A DNA stretch of 40,425 nt, from positions 1-40,425 of the forward strand of contig JAKQPY010000065.1 in assembly GCA_029564465.1 (NCBI GenBank), given 5' to 3'. This DNA is from JAGOEF01 sp029564465. GTDB lineage: Bacteria; Bacteroidota; Bacteroidia; Bacteroidales; ML635J-15. The translations under genes and the position numbers were made by a program. Positions 1-6,551 of this stretch are shown here, one piece after another. The notes below the pieces were generated by a model, which was not told where the DNA came from, made no database searches, and saw only the letters and a program-made list of their open reading frames with translations. The first letter of the stretch is position 1, and each line of letters opens with the position of its first letter.

Positions 1-65
1 AAAGCGAGGTCTGATACTCGATATAAGTCTTGAAACTTAGGAGTCGAGCTAGTTCACCTCACTTT
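1..65. repeat. Palindromic intergenic element, possibly cut by the window edge
   Basis: Bases 1-10 (AAAGCGAGGT) are the reverse complement of 56-65 (ACCTCACTTT) with one mismatch. Nested inside, CTCGA (about 17-21) faces TCGAG (44-48), and TAAGT (24-28) faces ACTTA (35-39) around a small loop. The stretch can therefore fold as one long imperfect hairpin. It contains no gene. It may be a dispersed palindromic repeat or the end of a structured RNA lying outside the window; I cannot tell which. Confidence 0.45.
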
Positions 66-120
66 CTCTGGTTCTTCAGAAATAACATCAATAAAAATAA
101 CTGAAATTTCATTCCGCTAA

Positions 121-195
121 TCTAATGGCGGAGTCGAGATGCCACTTCTTCAAATTTGCGGGCACTTCGACTCCGCTCAGTGTCCGCCATTCTAA
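121..195. repeat. Palindromic dispersed repeat downstream of the ars operon
   Basis: AATGGCGGA (124-132) is exactly complementary to TCCGCCATT (183-191). The overlapping GCGGAGTCGA (128-137) is exactly complementary to TCGACTCCGC (167-176). The left arm therefore has two competing partners. The core CTTCGACTCCGCTCAG (about 165-180) is, from memory, a very common intergenic repeat core in Bacteroidetes genomes. The element lies just past the stop codon of the ArsG-type permease gene and could also act as its transcription terminator, although no clear T-run follows. Confidence 0.6.
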
Positions 196-885
196 TTAAA
201 CAAAGAACATCACCACATAATAAATCCCAACGGCAATAAACAAAGCGGCAATTATCCGTCGAAACCATTTTTCGAAGACTTTTATTTTGTTGTACACTTT
301 CCCGACATTTCCCAAGGCAAAGGCAATCAGCCATGCAAAAATTATCACAGGCAAACCTGTGGCAGTGGCAAAAATCAACGGCAGAAACAAGCCTTCTGGG
401 CTGGCTATGGTAAGGGGAATCAGTCCCATAAAAAACAGTACTCCGCTGTAAGGACAGAACGCTAAAGCTAATATTACTCCCAGTAGAAAGCTGCTCCAGT
501 AGCTTTTCCCGGATTTTTCCCCCATTTTACCGCCGAAATTCAAACTGGGAAGCTTGATAATATCCAACATAAATATTCCGATGATAATCAACAAGGGTCC
601 CAGTATTTTTTCGCCCCAACCCTGAAACAGTTTTTGTACCTGAAACTGACTTGCCCCAAAGTACAATATTACACCAAGTGCCGTGTATGAAACTGCGCGC
701 CCTAATGTGTATATAAGTCCGCTGATAAATACACGTCGTTTGTTTTCAATGTCTTTACTGATATACCCAATGGCAGTTATGTTAGTTGCGAGCGGACATG
801 GGCTGATAGCTGTCATAAGTCCCAGTGCCAGAGCAACCAATACTCCGTACTCAGATTGGTTTACCAGATTGTTTAAAAAATCCAT
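196..885 (-). CDS. ArsG-type permease (DsbD/CcdA-like membrane protein), probable organoarsenical efflux
   Basis: This 229-residue protein is almost entirely membrane-embedded, with about six hydrophobic helices. Two Cys-Pro motifs stand out: SPCPLATN in the first helix and AFCPYSG near residue 120. This is the pattern of the CcdA/DsbD transmembrane fold, which passes electrons or moves substrates via paired cysteines. Proteins of this type next to ArsF-like and thioredoxin-like genes are known as the ArsG family, proposed to export aromatic aminobenzyl-arsenicals. It is the last gene of the ars operon, 10 bases after the upstream stop codon. The start is an ATG. The family call is fairly firm; the substrate is inferred from context. 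The alternative is a plain CcdA-like electron carrier serving the exported CxxC proteins upstream. Confidence 0.8.
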   Translation of the reverse strand: MDFLNNLVNQSEYGVLVALALGLMTAISPCPLATNITAIGYISKDIENKRRVFISGLIYTLGRAVSYTALGVILYFGASQFQVQKLFQGWGEKILGPLLIIIGIFMLDIIKLPSLNFGGKMGEKSGKSYWSSFLLGVILALAFCPYSGVLFFMGLIPLTIASPEGLFLPLIFATATGLPVIIFAWLIAFALGNVGKVYNKIKVFEKWFRRIIAALFIAVGIYYVVMFFV

Positions 886-895
886 TATTGTTATC

Positions 896-1294
896 TTATT
901 TTAATAATAAATGAATTTCTTTGGCAAGTTCCTGGTGGTATTTGGTGGGTTTATTCACCGCCAATTCGAAAGCCTTATCAGTGAAATCTTTGTTTTTACT
1001 TTCATCATCGGGAGTAACCAGCAATAATGTTGATCCATAAGCATAATATCTATTTACAAGGTCTTTATTTTCTTCTGCTTCATAATCAATTGATTTGAAC
1101 TGTATTATGCCGGTTTCAAGCTGGTCGATAAAACTTGCATCCAGCAATAGCTTGGTCTGTTTCTCTATTTCGGTGCATGTATTGCATCGATGTGTAGCAT
1201 GGAAATAGTAAACAATTAACCTGGGCTCAACCTGTGAAAACAATGTTGTTGCAAAAAGCAAAAACAAGCTAATGAGAATTGTGATTTTGTACAT
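896..1294 (-). CDS. ArsF-family exported thiol protein, second copy
   Basis: The 132-residue protein begins with a signal peptide (hydrophobic core at residues 3-19, cleavage likely after FSQ). The mature part opens with a thioredoxin-like strand and the motif YYFHATHRCNTC, a CxxC site preceded by an aromatic/His-rich segment. This matches the ArsF family, described as a subunit of a nitroreductase for nitrophenyl compounds such as roxarsone. It is paralogous to the gene just upstream (LYFHGERRCPTC there). It lies 10 bases from both neighbours inside the ars operon. The two copies differ in anchoring: this one looks periplasmic and soluble, the other is a lipoprotein. Enzymatic activity is inferred from the family and not visible in the sequence. 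Confidence 0.75.
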   Translation of the reverse strand: MYKITILISLFLLFATTLFSQVEPRLIVYYFHATHRCNTCTEIEKQTKLLLDASFIDQLETGIIQFKSIDYEAEENKDLVNRYYAYGSTLLLVTPDDESKNKDFTDKAFELAVNKPTKYHQELAKEIHLLLK

Positions 1295-1304
1295 ATATAT
1301 TTGT

Positions 1305-1715
1305 TTATTTTAATCCAGCATCAACGAGTTCAATAATCTTGCCCTTTAATGCTTCCGGATTTGTTTTGGCATTCTGAAATGCCATTCCTGTAATGTTCTC
1401 AATCTTTCCGCTTGCATCAATCACGAGAGAAGAACCTGCAATCTCATATTTTGCGGCAATTTCTTCGTTTTCTTTTTCATCGATATTGATATCTTTAAAT
1501 AAAACATCTTTATTGCCGGCATATTTTTCCTCGATGGTTTTCTTGGCAACATCACAAACGGCAATACAAGTAGGACAGCGGCGTTCCCCATGGAAATAGA
1601 GTACTTGTACCTTTACGTTATCCTCGTTTTTCGTTTCATTTTTTTTTGAATTAGCTTTGCACGAAATAGCTGTAATGGCAACAAATGCCAATGCTACATA
1701 AATTAATTTATTCAT
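1305..1715 (-). CDS. ArsF-family lipoprotein with CxxC redox site
   Basis: A 136-residue protein with a lipoprotein signal peptide: hydrophobic residues 4-17, then the lipobox AISC with Cys19 as the lipidation site. A low-complexity Lys/Asn/Glu linker follows. The thioredoxin-like domain starts with LYFHGERRCPTC, and further cysteines follow in CIAVCDVA. This is the same family as the downstream gene. Its start is 5 bases from the stop of the thioredoxin gene, so the operon is continuous. The product is probably tethered to the inner leaflet of the outer membrane or the periplasmic face of the inner membrane, where it could exchange electrons with the ArsG-like protein. Function in organoarsenical reduction is inferred from the family. 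Confidence 0.78.
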   Translation of the reverse strand: MNKLIYVALAFVAITAISCKANSKKNETKNEDNVKVQVLYFHGERRCPTCIAVCDVAKKTIEEKYAGNKDVLFKDINIDEKENEEIAAKYEIAGSSLVIDASGKIENITGMAFQNAKTNPEALKGKIIELVDAGLK

Positions 1716-1720
1716 ATTAA

Positions 1721-1960
1721 TTATTTGTTTTCGTTAATAATCTGTTTCAATTCCGTTGTTGATGGAAGGCGTCCGCTCATCACCACTTTATTATTGATTA
1801 CCAGACCGGGAGTACGCATTACACCATAATTCATAATGTTCATGATGTCTTCTTCTTTGCTGATTTCGGCAGCAACGCCCATTTCGGCAACCGTATCGAT
1901 TACCAGTTTTTCAAGTGTTTTGCACTTGGGACAGCCCGTTCCTAAAACTACTATTTTCAT
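1721..1960 (-). CDS. Small thioredoxin/glutaredoxin-like protein (TM0996/MTH895 type)
   Basis: The 79-residue protein begins MKIVVLGTGCPKC, with the redox site CPKC at residues 10-13, and has the cis-Pro segment MRTPGLVINNKVV near residue 53. This is the compact cytoplasmic thioredoxin-like fold often encoded with arsenic genes and with DsbD-like permeases. The ATG at 1960 is chosen: a longer frame exists upstream, but it would run through the operator and into arsR, and the family has no N-terminal extension. It is the first gene of the ArsR-controlled operon. It likely supplies electrons to the permease or the exported CxxC proteins, or acts as the ArsE-like partner of ArsF. That last role is inference. 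Confidence 0.82.
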   Translation of the reverse strand: MKIVVLGTGCPKCKTLEKLVIDTVAEMGVAAEISKEEDIMNIMNYGVMRTPGLVINNKVVMSGRLPSTTELKQIINENK

Positions 1961-1990
1961 ACTTGCAGGTTTTTGAGTTAATGATTTAAT

Positions 1991-2008
1991 GTTCGTAAAA
2001 TTACGAAC
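1991..2008 (-). promoter_or_regulatory. Probable ArsR operator palindrome
   Basis: The sequence GTTCGTAA-AA-TTACGAAC is a perfect inverted repeat with 8-base arms. It lies between arsR and the thioredoxin gene, directly after the -7 element, so it covers the expected transcription start. A related half-site, TTCGAAC, occurs at 2028-2034. A small dimeric winged-helix repressor encoded next door and a palindrome over the start site together make a classic arsenic-relieved repression circuit. The assignment to this ArsR is inference. Confidence 0.75.
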
Positions 2009-2037
2009 AAATTTATAAAAAAAATTATTCGAACAAA
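2008..2037 (-). promoter_or_regulatory. Promoter of the ars operon
   Basis: On the minus strand a TTTG (2034-2037) is followed after 18 bases by TAAATTTG (2008-2015), an exact match to the Bacteroidetes TAnnTTTG -7 element. The -33 part lies over the last codons of arsR, and the -7 box shares one base with the operator palindrome. Confidence 0.75.
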
Positions 2038-2318
2038 TTTTTAAGTAATTTTTGTGCATCCAGCCAGTTTTCGCGATTGAGGCAATATTTAATTTTTGGT
2101 GCTTCAATTTCGCCTTGAATCAATCCGGCTTTTTTTAATTCTTTTAGGTGCTGCGATAAGGTTGATTTTGCAATGGGAAGCACTTCACTCAGGTCGCCAC
2201 TGTAGCAACAACTTTGATTGGAAAGAAGTTTTACAATATAAATTCTGACGGGATGTCCCAGTGCTTTTGCATAGCGGGCTGCGCGTTTTTGTTCGTCGTT
2301 GATTGTTGTTTTATTCAT
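2025..2318 (-). CDS. arsR: ArsR-family winged-helix metalloregulator
   Basis: The 97-residue protein has the ArsR/SmtB layout. An N-terminal helix is followed by AKALGHPVRIYIVKLL, then a Cys pair in NQSCCYSGDLSEVL, then the recognition helix segment PIAKSTLSQHLKELKKAGLI. The adjacent Cys35-Cys36 lie at the position where ArsR proteins bind As(III) or Sb(III) with thiols. The ATG at 2318 is chosen. The frame stays open further upstream, but that extension would overlap crcB and adds sequence unlike the family. It lies 38 bases after the crcB stop and 64 bases before the operon it probably controls. No good -33/-7 promoter is visible directly before it, so it may be transcribed with crcB. Confidence 0.9.
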   Translation of the reverse strand: MNKTTINDEQKRAARYAKALGHPVRIYIVKLLSNQSCCYSGDLSEVLPIAKSTLSQHLKELKKAGLIQGEIEAPKIKYCLNRENWLDAQKLLKNLFE

Positions 2319-2356
2319 CAAAAAGAAAAATTTCTGCAAAATACTACAAATTCGTG

Positions 2357-2740
2357 TTATGGCAATACTACTTTTACAACAAGGTTCCCGAGATATACGG
2401 CTATTATACCCAAAACCACGCTGAGGCCGGCATACAAAGCAAATTGCACTATCTCGCCATTGCGCAGTAGCTCGAGTTTTTCGCTGGCAAAGCTCGAAAA
2501 GGTAGTAAAGCCGCCGCAAAAGCCAACGGTAAGAAATAGTCGTGTATCAGCACCCATGACCTCATATTTGTCAGAAATACCTAAAATCAGCCCAATCAGA
2601 AAACATCCGAAAATATTCACGAAGAAAGTCCCGTAAGGGAAACTGCTCACAAATACCTCCTGCAGATAGCGTGTAGCAACAAAGCGTGAAACACCGCCCA
2701 GAAAACTGCCCGTACCAATCAAAATCAATGTTTTAAACAT
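2357..2740 (-). CDS. crcB: Fluoride channel CrcB/Fluc
   Basis: The 127-residue, four-helix membrane protein has the Fluc signatures: GTGSFLGGVSRF at the start, FPYGTFFVNIFGCFLIG in helix two, and GFCGGFTTFSSF with the Phe pair lining the pore. Fluc proteins are dual-topology dimers that let fluoride leave the cytoplasm. The ATG at 2740 is preferred; a TTG two codons upstream is also in frame. The fluoride riboswitch 18 bases upstream independently confirms the function. The next gene downstream is arsR on the same strand. Confidence 0.95.
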   Translation of the reverse strand: MFKTLILIGTGSFLGGVSRFVATRYLQEVFVSSFPYGTFFVNIFGCFLIGLILGISDKYEVMGADTRLFLTVGFCGGFTTFSSFASEKLELLRNGEIVQFALYAGLSVVLGIIAVYLGNLVVKVVLP

Positions 2741-2757
2741 AAGCAATCATCGTTTAG

Positions 2758-2806
2758 GGTAGGAGTTATCAGCAACATTGCGGTTAAAGGCGAACTCCAT
2801 CGCCAT
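2758..2806 (-). promoter_or_regulatory. Fluoride riboswitch (crcB RNA motif)
   Basis: Read on the minus strand, 2804-2789 is GGCGATGGAGTTCGCC: a five-pair stem (GGCGA/TCGCC) with loop TGGAGT. A short stem GCAA-TG-TTGC follows, then the signature GCTGATAACTCCTAC. The loop bases GGAGTT can pair with AACTCC, giving the pseudoknot of this aptamer. These elements, their order and the gene downstream match the fluoride riboswitch class. Transcription should start within a few bases of the aptamer. The expression platform is not obvious. TAAAC and GTTTA can pair across the crcB start codon, so translational control is possible. Confidence 0.93.
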
Positions 2807-2813
2807 TGAATGG

Positions 2814-2845
2814 CAAAATTATTAAAATGTTTGCATTTTCATAAA
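2814..2845 (-). promoter_or_regulatory. Promoter of the fluoride riboswitch-crcB transcript
   Basis: The minus strand has TAATTTTG (2814-2821), an exact TAnnTTTG match. A TTTA at 2842-2845, 20 bases upstream, is a near match to the -33 TTTG. The predicted start, near 2807, is right at the 5' end of the aptamer. Confidence 0.6.
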
Positions 2846-2850
2846 CTTGT

Positions 2851-3528
2851 TTATTTCAAATCGAAATTTTCCCAGATACCACCCTTTGGCACCGGTGCAA
2901 TAATGCATACAGGCACCTGAGTTACCGGATGTATGAATTCCAGTTTGCGGGCATGTAAATCAATTCCGCCATCGGGGTTTGAGCGTGGGTAACCGTATTT
3001 CAGATCACCTTTAATCGGGCTACCCATGTGAGCTAACTGGCAGCGTATTTGGTGGTGTCTTCCGGTGTGAAGTAAAACTTCAAGTAAATGGTATTTACTT
3101 ATAGAAGACAGGAGTTTATATTCCAGAATAGCTTCTTTTGAATCGGTCGTGGCTTTTGTCGAAATGAAGCTTTTATTCTGTTTTTCGTTCCTGCGTATGA
3201 AGTTTGTCAGTGTGGCTTCGGTTTGTTCAGGGCGATTGGCTACAATTGCCCAATAGGTTTTTTTAATTGTCTTTTCTCGAAAAAGCGTATTCACTCTTTC
3301 GAGAGCCTTGCTGGTACGGGCAAACAGCACAATTCCGCTCACCGGCCTGTCGATACGGTGGGTAACACCCAAAAACACAGCACCCGGCTTGTGGTACTTG
3401 GTTTTGATGAATTCTTTAACCTCATCTTCGAGGGCTGTATCACCGCTTTTATCGGGCTGCACAATATCCCCGCAGCGTTTATTAACGGCAATCAGGTGGT
3501 TGTCTTCGTATAGCACGGATAGGCTCAC
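2851..3528 (-). CDS. RluA-family pseudouridine synthase without S4 domain
   Basis: This 225-residue enzyme converts uridine to pseudouridine in rRNA or tRNA. The catalytic motif HRIDRPVSG holds the nucleophilic Asp60. Other family segments are LYEDNHLIAVNKRCG at the N-terminus and LLHTGRHHQIRCQLAHMG around residues 158-175. The protein starts directly with the catalytic domain, so the RNA-binding S4 domain of RluC/RluD is absent. The target base cannot be told. Translation starts at a GTG, 8 bases after the panB stop, so the two genes form an operon. An AT-rich hairpin (AAAATG-TTTG-CATTTT, 2825-2840) just after the stop might terminate it. Confidence 0.88.
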   Translation of the reverse strand: MSLSVLYEDNHLIAVNKRCGDIVQPDKSGDTALEDEVKEFIKTKYHKPGAVFLGVTHRIDRPVSGIVLFARTSKALERVNTLFREKTIKKTYWAIVANRPEQTEATLTNFIRRNEKQNKSFISTKATTDSKEAILEYKLLSSISKYHLLEVLLHTGRHHQIRCQLAHMGSPIKGDLKYGYPRSNPDGGIDLHARKLEFIHPVTQVPVCIIAPVPKGGIWENFDLK

Positions 3529-3536
3529 AATGCTTG

Positions 3537-4352
3537 TCAGTATTGCTCTTTTTCGTTGGGGAAATCGTTGGTACGCACGTCTCCAATATATTTTTTTACC
3601 GCCAGTACAATCTCAGAACTGAGATTATGGTACCGTCGGAGAAAACGGGGTGAGAACTCGGTGGTAATGCCCAGCATATCATGCAGAACCAGCACCTGTC
3701 CGTCAACCTGACCACCAGCACCTATTCCGATTACCGGAATTTTAATTTCTTTAGCTACGCGGGCAGCCAGTTTGGCGGGCACCTTTTCAATTACTATTGC
3801 AAAGCAGCCCAATGATTCAAGCAGGTGAGCATCTGCAACCAATTTATTGGCTTCGGCTTCGTCGGTGGCTCGAACCACATAGGTGCCGAATTTATGGATG
3901 CTCTGAGGCGTCAGACCCAGGTGACCCATTACCGGGATACCTGCTGTGAGAATTCGGGCAATGCTATCTCCAACTTCGGAACCGCCTTCTATTTTAATGG
4001 CACCGGCTCCTGTTTCCTTCATAATCCGAATGGCTGATTTAAGTGCATGACGTGAGTTTCCCTGATAGGTACCAAAGGGCATATCAACAACTACCAGCGC
4101 GCGTTGTACTCCACGCACAACACCGCTAGCGTGATATATCATCTGATCGAGAGTGATTGGCAGGGTTGAGTCGTTACCCGCCATTACGTTTGAAGCTGAA
4201 TCACCCACAAGAATTATGTCAATGCCCGAAAGGTCGAGCAGCCGCGCCATCGAAAAATCGTAGGCAGTGAGCATGGCTATTTTTTCCTGCCTGTTCTTCA
4301 TCTCCTGCAATACATGCGTGGTGATTTTCCGTATCTCTTTGTTTACCGACAT
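3537..4352 (-). CDS. panB: 3-methyl-2-oxobutanoate hydroxymethyltransferase
   Basis: PanB transfers a hydroxymethyl group from methylene-tetrahydrofolate to 2-oxoisovalerate, giving ketopantoate, the first committed step of pantothenate and coenzyme A synthesis. The 271-residue length is typical. Visible motifs are LTAYDFSMA, VGDSASNVMAGNDST (metal- and substrate-binding Asp), DMPFGTYQ, KIEGG, GHLGLTPQS, the catalytic Glu in VIEKVP, and IGIGAGGQVDGQVLVLHDMLG. The start is an ATG. Downstream, 8 bases away, is the pseudouridine synthase. No other pantothenate gene is nearby. The gene is divergent from the lipoprotein gene at 4420. Confidence 0.97.
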   Translation of the reverse strand: MSVNKEIRKITTHVLQEMKNRQEKIAMLTAYDFSMARLLDLSGIDIILVGDSASNVMAGNDSTLPITLDQMIYHASGVVRGVQRALVVVDMPFGTYQGNSRHALKSAIRIMKETGAGAIKIEGGSEVGDSIARILTAGIPVMGHLGLTPQSIHKFGTYVVRATDEAEANKLVADAHLLESLGCFAIVIEKVPAKLAARVAKEIKIPVIGIGAGGQVDGQVLVLHDMLGITTEFSPRFLRRYHNLSSEIVLAVKKYIGDVRTNDFPNEKEQY

Positions 4353-4382
4353 TTTTTTATTTTTTGGTAATGCAATATTAGT

Positions 4383-4390
4383 TATTTTTG
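4383..4390 (+). promoter_or_regulatory. -7 element before the lipoprotein-glycosyltransferase genes
   Basis: TATTTTTG matches TAnnTTTG exactly. A TTTG at 4363-4366 is 16 bases upstream, somewhat closer than ideal. The predicted leader is about 25 bases. Confidence 0.45.
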
Positions 4391-4419
4391 ACGGTTATTT
4401 CATAAAACTGATTTTTTTG

Positions 4420-5454
4420 ATGAGAATTGCACTTTTGTTTTTAAGTCTTGTAGCACTGGCCGGATTTATTTCTTGCGATAGCGAATTGGATGTAAATGCC
4501 GACTGGAAGCCCATTCCGGTAGTATATTGTGTACTCGACCAATCGCAACCCATTCAATATGTTAAAGTTACAAAAGCGTTTCTGGGTGATGTGCCGGCCT
4601 CGGTCATGGCTCAAATCAGCGATTCGCTGTTTTACGAACATGTTGATGTGAAGCTTTACGAAAAATCCAGCCCTTCAAATATATTAGTCGCTACATTTGA
4701 GCAAACCGATGAAATTCCCCGCGATTCAGGATATTTTGCCAACGACAGGAACACATTGTATAAATCAGACGTAATGTTGAACAGCGATAAAGAATATATC
4801 CTTTATGTGCATATCGACGACATTCCGGTGGATGTTTATAATTCGATTCCTGTGAAGCTTATCGATGGTTGTTCTATCAGCAAACCTGACGAAATGACCT
4901 CGTTTATTAATATAGTAAATTATAATACCGATTTTACCTATGAGTACCGAACCGGTGAAAATGGTAAAATTTATCAGATGGTTGTAAAATTTAATTACCT
5001 CGAAGTTCGTGGTACCGATACATCCGAAAATACCCTGAGTATTGTGTGGCCTCAGCCTGTAAGGGTAGATAGCCTTCAGGGGACTGCGGGAATGATCGTA
5101 AAACGTACATTCTCGAATCTGGCATTCTACAACCTGATAAGTACAAGTATTCCTACCAGTCCAGGGGTGAAGAGACTTGTGAAAATGCCTGATAGCATGG
5201 AATTTCAGTTGATAGCTGCTGATAATTATTATTACACATACATGCAGGTTTCGCAGCCATCAACCGGCCTGGCACAATCGAAGCCATTGTTTACCAACTT
5301 CACCAATGGCATCGGTTTGTTTGCTACCCGCTTCAATACCACCCGTATTAAGAAGATGGGAGAGCGCACCCTCGATTCGTTGTGTATGGGAATATACACC
5401 TACGACAAAGGCTTTGTATACCACACTGATCCGTATTATGCGGCTCATTTTTAA
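4420..5454 (+). CDS. Exported lipoprotein, possibly DUF4249-like
   Basis: The protein has 344 residues from the ATG at 4420. The frame is open further upstream, but this ATG gives a clean lipoprotein signal (MRIALLFLSLVALAGFISC, lipidated Cys19) and the upstream part would be antisense to panB. The first mature segment, PIPVVYCVLDQSQPIQYVKVTKAFLG, has the strand pattern of DUF4249 surface lipoproteins of Bacteroidetes, which occur near TonB-dependent receptors. The match is by eye and weak, and no receptor gene is nearby. The rest is predicted beta-rich with no catalytic motif that I recognise. A family 2 glycosyltransferase follows after 65 bases on the same strand. Confidence 0.75.
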   Translation: MRIALLFLSLVALAGFISCDSELDVNADWKPIPVVYCVLDQSQPIQYVKVTKAFLGDVPASVMAQISDSLFYEHVDVKLYEKSSPSNILVATFEQTDEIPRDSGYFANDRNTLYKSDVMLNSDKEYILYVHIDDIPVDVYNSIPVKLIDGCSISKPDEMTSFINIVNYNTDFTYEYRTGENGKIYQMVVKFNYLEVRGTDTSENTLSIVWPQPVRVDSLQGTAGMIVKRTFSNLAFYNLISTSIPTSPGVKRLVKMPDSMEFQLIAADNYYYTYMQVSQPSTGLAQSKPLFTNFTNGIGLFATRFNTTRIKKMGERTLDSLCMGIYTYDKGFVYHTDPYYAAHF

Positions 5455-5519
5455 CAACATAAGAGTTATACGTTCCGGTTTTCCATTGTTTTACGATGTA
5501 GTCGCCTAATCGCAATTAT

Positions 5520-6551
5520 ATGACAAAACTGGCTGTTATCGTACTAAACTGGAATGGGGAATCGCTGCTAAGGGAATTTCTGCCTTCGGTGGTCGAAAAC
5601 AGTTCTTGCGATGGCGTTGAGATTTGGGTTGCCGATAATGCTTCTGCTGATGCTTCGGAACAACTGGTAAAAGCAGGGTTTCCTACAGTAAAATGGCTGG
5701 CTTTTGACAAAAATTATGGCTTTGCCGGTGGCTATAACCGGGCACTTAAACACATCGATTGCACTTACGCGCTCTTACTCAACAGCGATGTAATGGTTCC
5801 TGCAGGCTGGCTCGACCCGTTGCTGCGGGTTCTGGATACCGAATCTGATGTAGCTGCTTGTGCACCCAAACTTCGCGATTATAAAAATCCTGCGAAATTT
5901 GAATATGCCGGTGCCTCGGGGGGATTTCTCGATAAAAACTGTTATGCTTTTTGTCGTGGCCGGATGTTTCACGATATTGAATTCGACACCGGACAATACG
6001 ACGACGAAACCGAGGTGTTCTGGGCTTCGGGTGCAGCTTTAATGGTCCGGCGCAGTGAGTACCTCAGGTTTGGCGGACTTGACGAAGACTTTTTTGCCCA
6101 CATGGAAGAGATAGATTTGTGTTGGAGAATGAAAAACAGCGGACTGAAAATTAAAATTGTTCCTTCTTCGGTGGTTTACCATGTGGGAGGGGCAACGCTT
6201 TCAGAAACAAGTCCTTTTAAAACCTATCTCAACTTCAGAAACAACCTGCTCATGATGTATAAAAACCTTCCGGAAAAGGGTTTTACTACAGTATTGTTTA
6301 AGCGTAAAGTGCTTGATACACTGGCAATGGGAGTGATGTTGTTGAAGTTTGACTTTAAGAATGCCATAGCCGTTGTCAGAGCGCATTTACACTATTATCG
6401 TATGGTGCGAAACACATACAGGCACAAACGTAAGATTTGTTTGCTGGAGGCAACAAGTCGCAACGAAACAGGTATAATCCGGCGCAATGTGGTTTTTCTT
6501 CATTTTACAGGGAAGCTGCGTTGTTTCAATGAACTTGAGAAATTCATTTAG
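5520..6551 (+). CDS. Family 2 (GT-A) glycosyltransferase
   Basis: The 343-residue protein has the classical order of GT2 motifs: VIVLNWNG at residues 6-13, ADNASADAS, NYGFAGGYNRAL, LLNSDVMVP (NSD in place of the metal-binding DxD), VFWASGAALMVRR, and FFAHMEEIDLCWRM with the putative catalytic acid pair. This architecture is common in rhamnosyltransferase-like enzymes that build O-antigen or other surface glycans. The C-terminal 100 residues may lie along the membrane. The donor and acceptor cannot be told. The start ATG follows a 65-base gap. Its last 8 bases overlap the end of the convergent amidase gene. It stands alone rather than in a glycan cluster. Confidence 0.88.
   Translation: MTKLAVIVLNWNGESLLREFLPSVVENSSCDGVEIWVADNASADASEQLVKAGFPTVKWLAFDKNYGFAGGYNRALKHIDCTYALLLNSDVMVPAGWLDPLLRVLDTESDVAACAPKLRDYKNPAKFEYAGASGGFLDKNCYAFCRGRMFHDIEFDTGQYDDETEVFWASGAALMVRRSEYLRFGGLDEDFFAHMEEIDLCWRMKNSGLKIKIVPSSVVYHVGGATLSETSPFKTYLNFRNNLLMMYKNLPEKGFTTVLFKRKVLDTLAMGVMLLKFDFKNAIAVVRAHLHYYRMVRNTYRHKRKICLLEATSRNETGIIRRNVVFLHFTGKLRCFNELEKFI

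Noticed and set aside
122..334. A 70-codon minus-strand frame
   Set aside because: It overlaps the ArsG-type gene in another frame and includes the palindromic repeat. It is not a plausible protein.
1961..2107. A 49-codon N-terminal extension of the thioredoxin-like protein
   Set aside because: It would cover the operator and promoter and overlap the end of arsR. The family starts directly with the strand before CPKC.
2319..2519. A 67-codon N-terminal extension of arsR
   Set aside because: It would overlap the crcB coding region in another frame and adds residues not found in ArsR proteins. The ATG at 2318 gives the normal length.
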